NCBI RefSeq assembly: GCF_018224925.1
Contig: NZ_JAGTUF010000020.1
Location: forward strand, 1-59,354
From: Magnetospirillum sulfuroxidans
Lineage (GTDB): Bacteria; Pseudomonadota; Alphaproteobacteria; Rhodospirillales; Magnetospirillaceae
Direction: 5' to 3'
Length of the DNA stretch: 59,354 nt
The notes under the pieces are model-generated. The model had not been told where the DNA came from. It made no database searches and saw only the letters and a list, made by a program, of their open reading frames with translations. Shown in pieces: positions 59,297-59,354 of the stretch. Numbering within the stretch: the stretch's first letter is position 1; each line of letters begins with the position of its first letter. Position numbers and translations under genes: made by a program.

Positions 59297-59354
59297 TCAG
59301 AACCCATGTGCCCACTGGCGCAACCCGATGGACATGATGGTCCAGGGCTGATCG

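Noticed and set aside
59297-59354. Sequence after holC
   Set aside because: 58 bases with no clear terminator, RBS or frame; nothing can be said.

Overview
The window reads as chromosome of a GC-rich alphaproteobacterium. The gene content (hemerythrin, class IIIb cyclase, ModE/Mop, two Cache proteins beside an MCP, the lptD-surA-pdxA-rsmA order) suggests a Rhodospirillales member, plausibly Magnetospirillum or a close relative. This placement is inference from protein flavour, not from a marker gene. I saw no rRNA, tRNA, CRISPR array, transposase or prophage. Most genes are tightly packed.

Layout. (1) 75-3343: siroheme/cobalamin pair cobA-cbiX, a six-TM voltage-gated K+ channel and a two-TM unknown. 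(2) 3395-12971, minus strand: the most interesting locus, a four-gene operon of a secreted FecR protein, a CHASE2 adenylate cyclase (class IIIb residues), a secreted TPR-CHAT putative protease, and an MBL-cNMP-cNMP-hemerythrin fusion with all seven di-iron ligands. A hairpin with a U-tract separates fecR from the cyclase. (3) 13170-15634: a MerR-type metal regulator divergent from a P1B-2 (Zn/Cd/Pb) ATPase, with a textbook 19-bp-spacer promoter. (4) 15656-17985: molybdate genes modE, mop and modA with two matching ModE-like palindromes and an AT-rich intergenic stretch. (5) 18239-19632: flavodoxin plus a DUF2023-like gene behind a Fur-like palindrome, then a small unknown. (6) 19673-22466: sulfur-trafficking module (YeeE/YedE transporter, DsrE2-like protein, ribbon-helix-helix protein, TusA, secreted thioredoxin-fold protein).

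(7) 22615-33270: guaA, small membrane and RHH proteins, a DJ-1/PfpI protein, a lipoprotein, a CorA/ZntB transporter, a low-GC effector-like orphan, a LysR regulator, ctaB-DUF420-small TM protein, an MBL hydrolase, a LOG protein and a cytidylate-kinase-like protein. (8) 33271-33451: a structured intergenic region with a 32-bp exact direct repeat. (9) 33458-42256: an unknown P/E-rich protein and the envelope operon lptF-lptD-surA-pdxA-rsmA, without lptG. (10) 42324-48946: an MCP, two tandem secreted Cache paralogues, an FAD-linked oxidase, a Sua5/YrdC protein and a FadL-type porin. (11) 49140-59296: cysQ, a membrane-inserted patatin, the AmmeMemoRadiSam pair, a YbhN-like flippase-type protein, two tandem M17 aminopeptidases and holC.

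How they work together: in region 2, periplasmic proteins (FecR, CHASE2, TPR-CHAT) could feed a cytoplasmic cAMP signal to a protein that also carries an O2-binding hemerythrin domain. Regions 4-6 look like redox-cofactor and sulfur supply under metal regulation. Region 9 is the conserved outer-membrane biogenesis operon.
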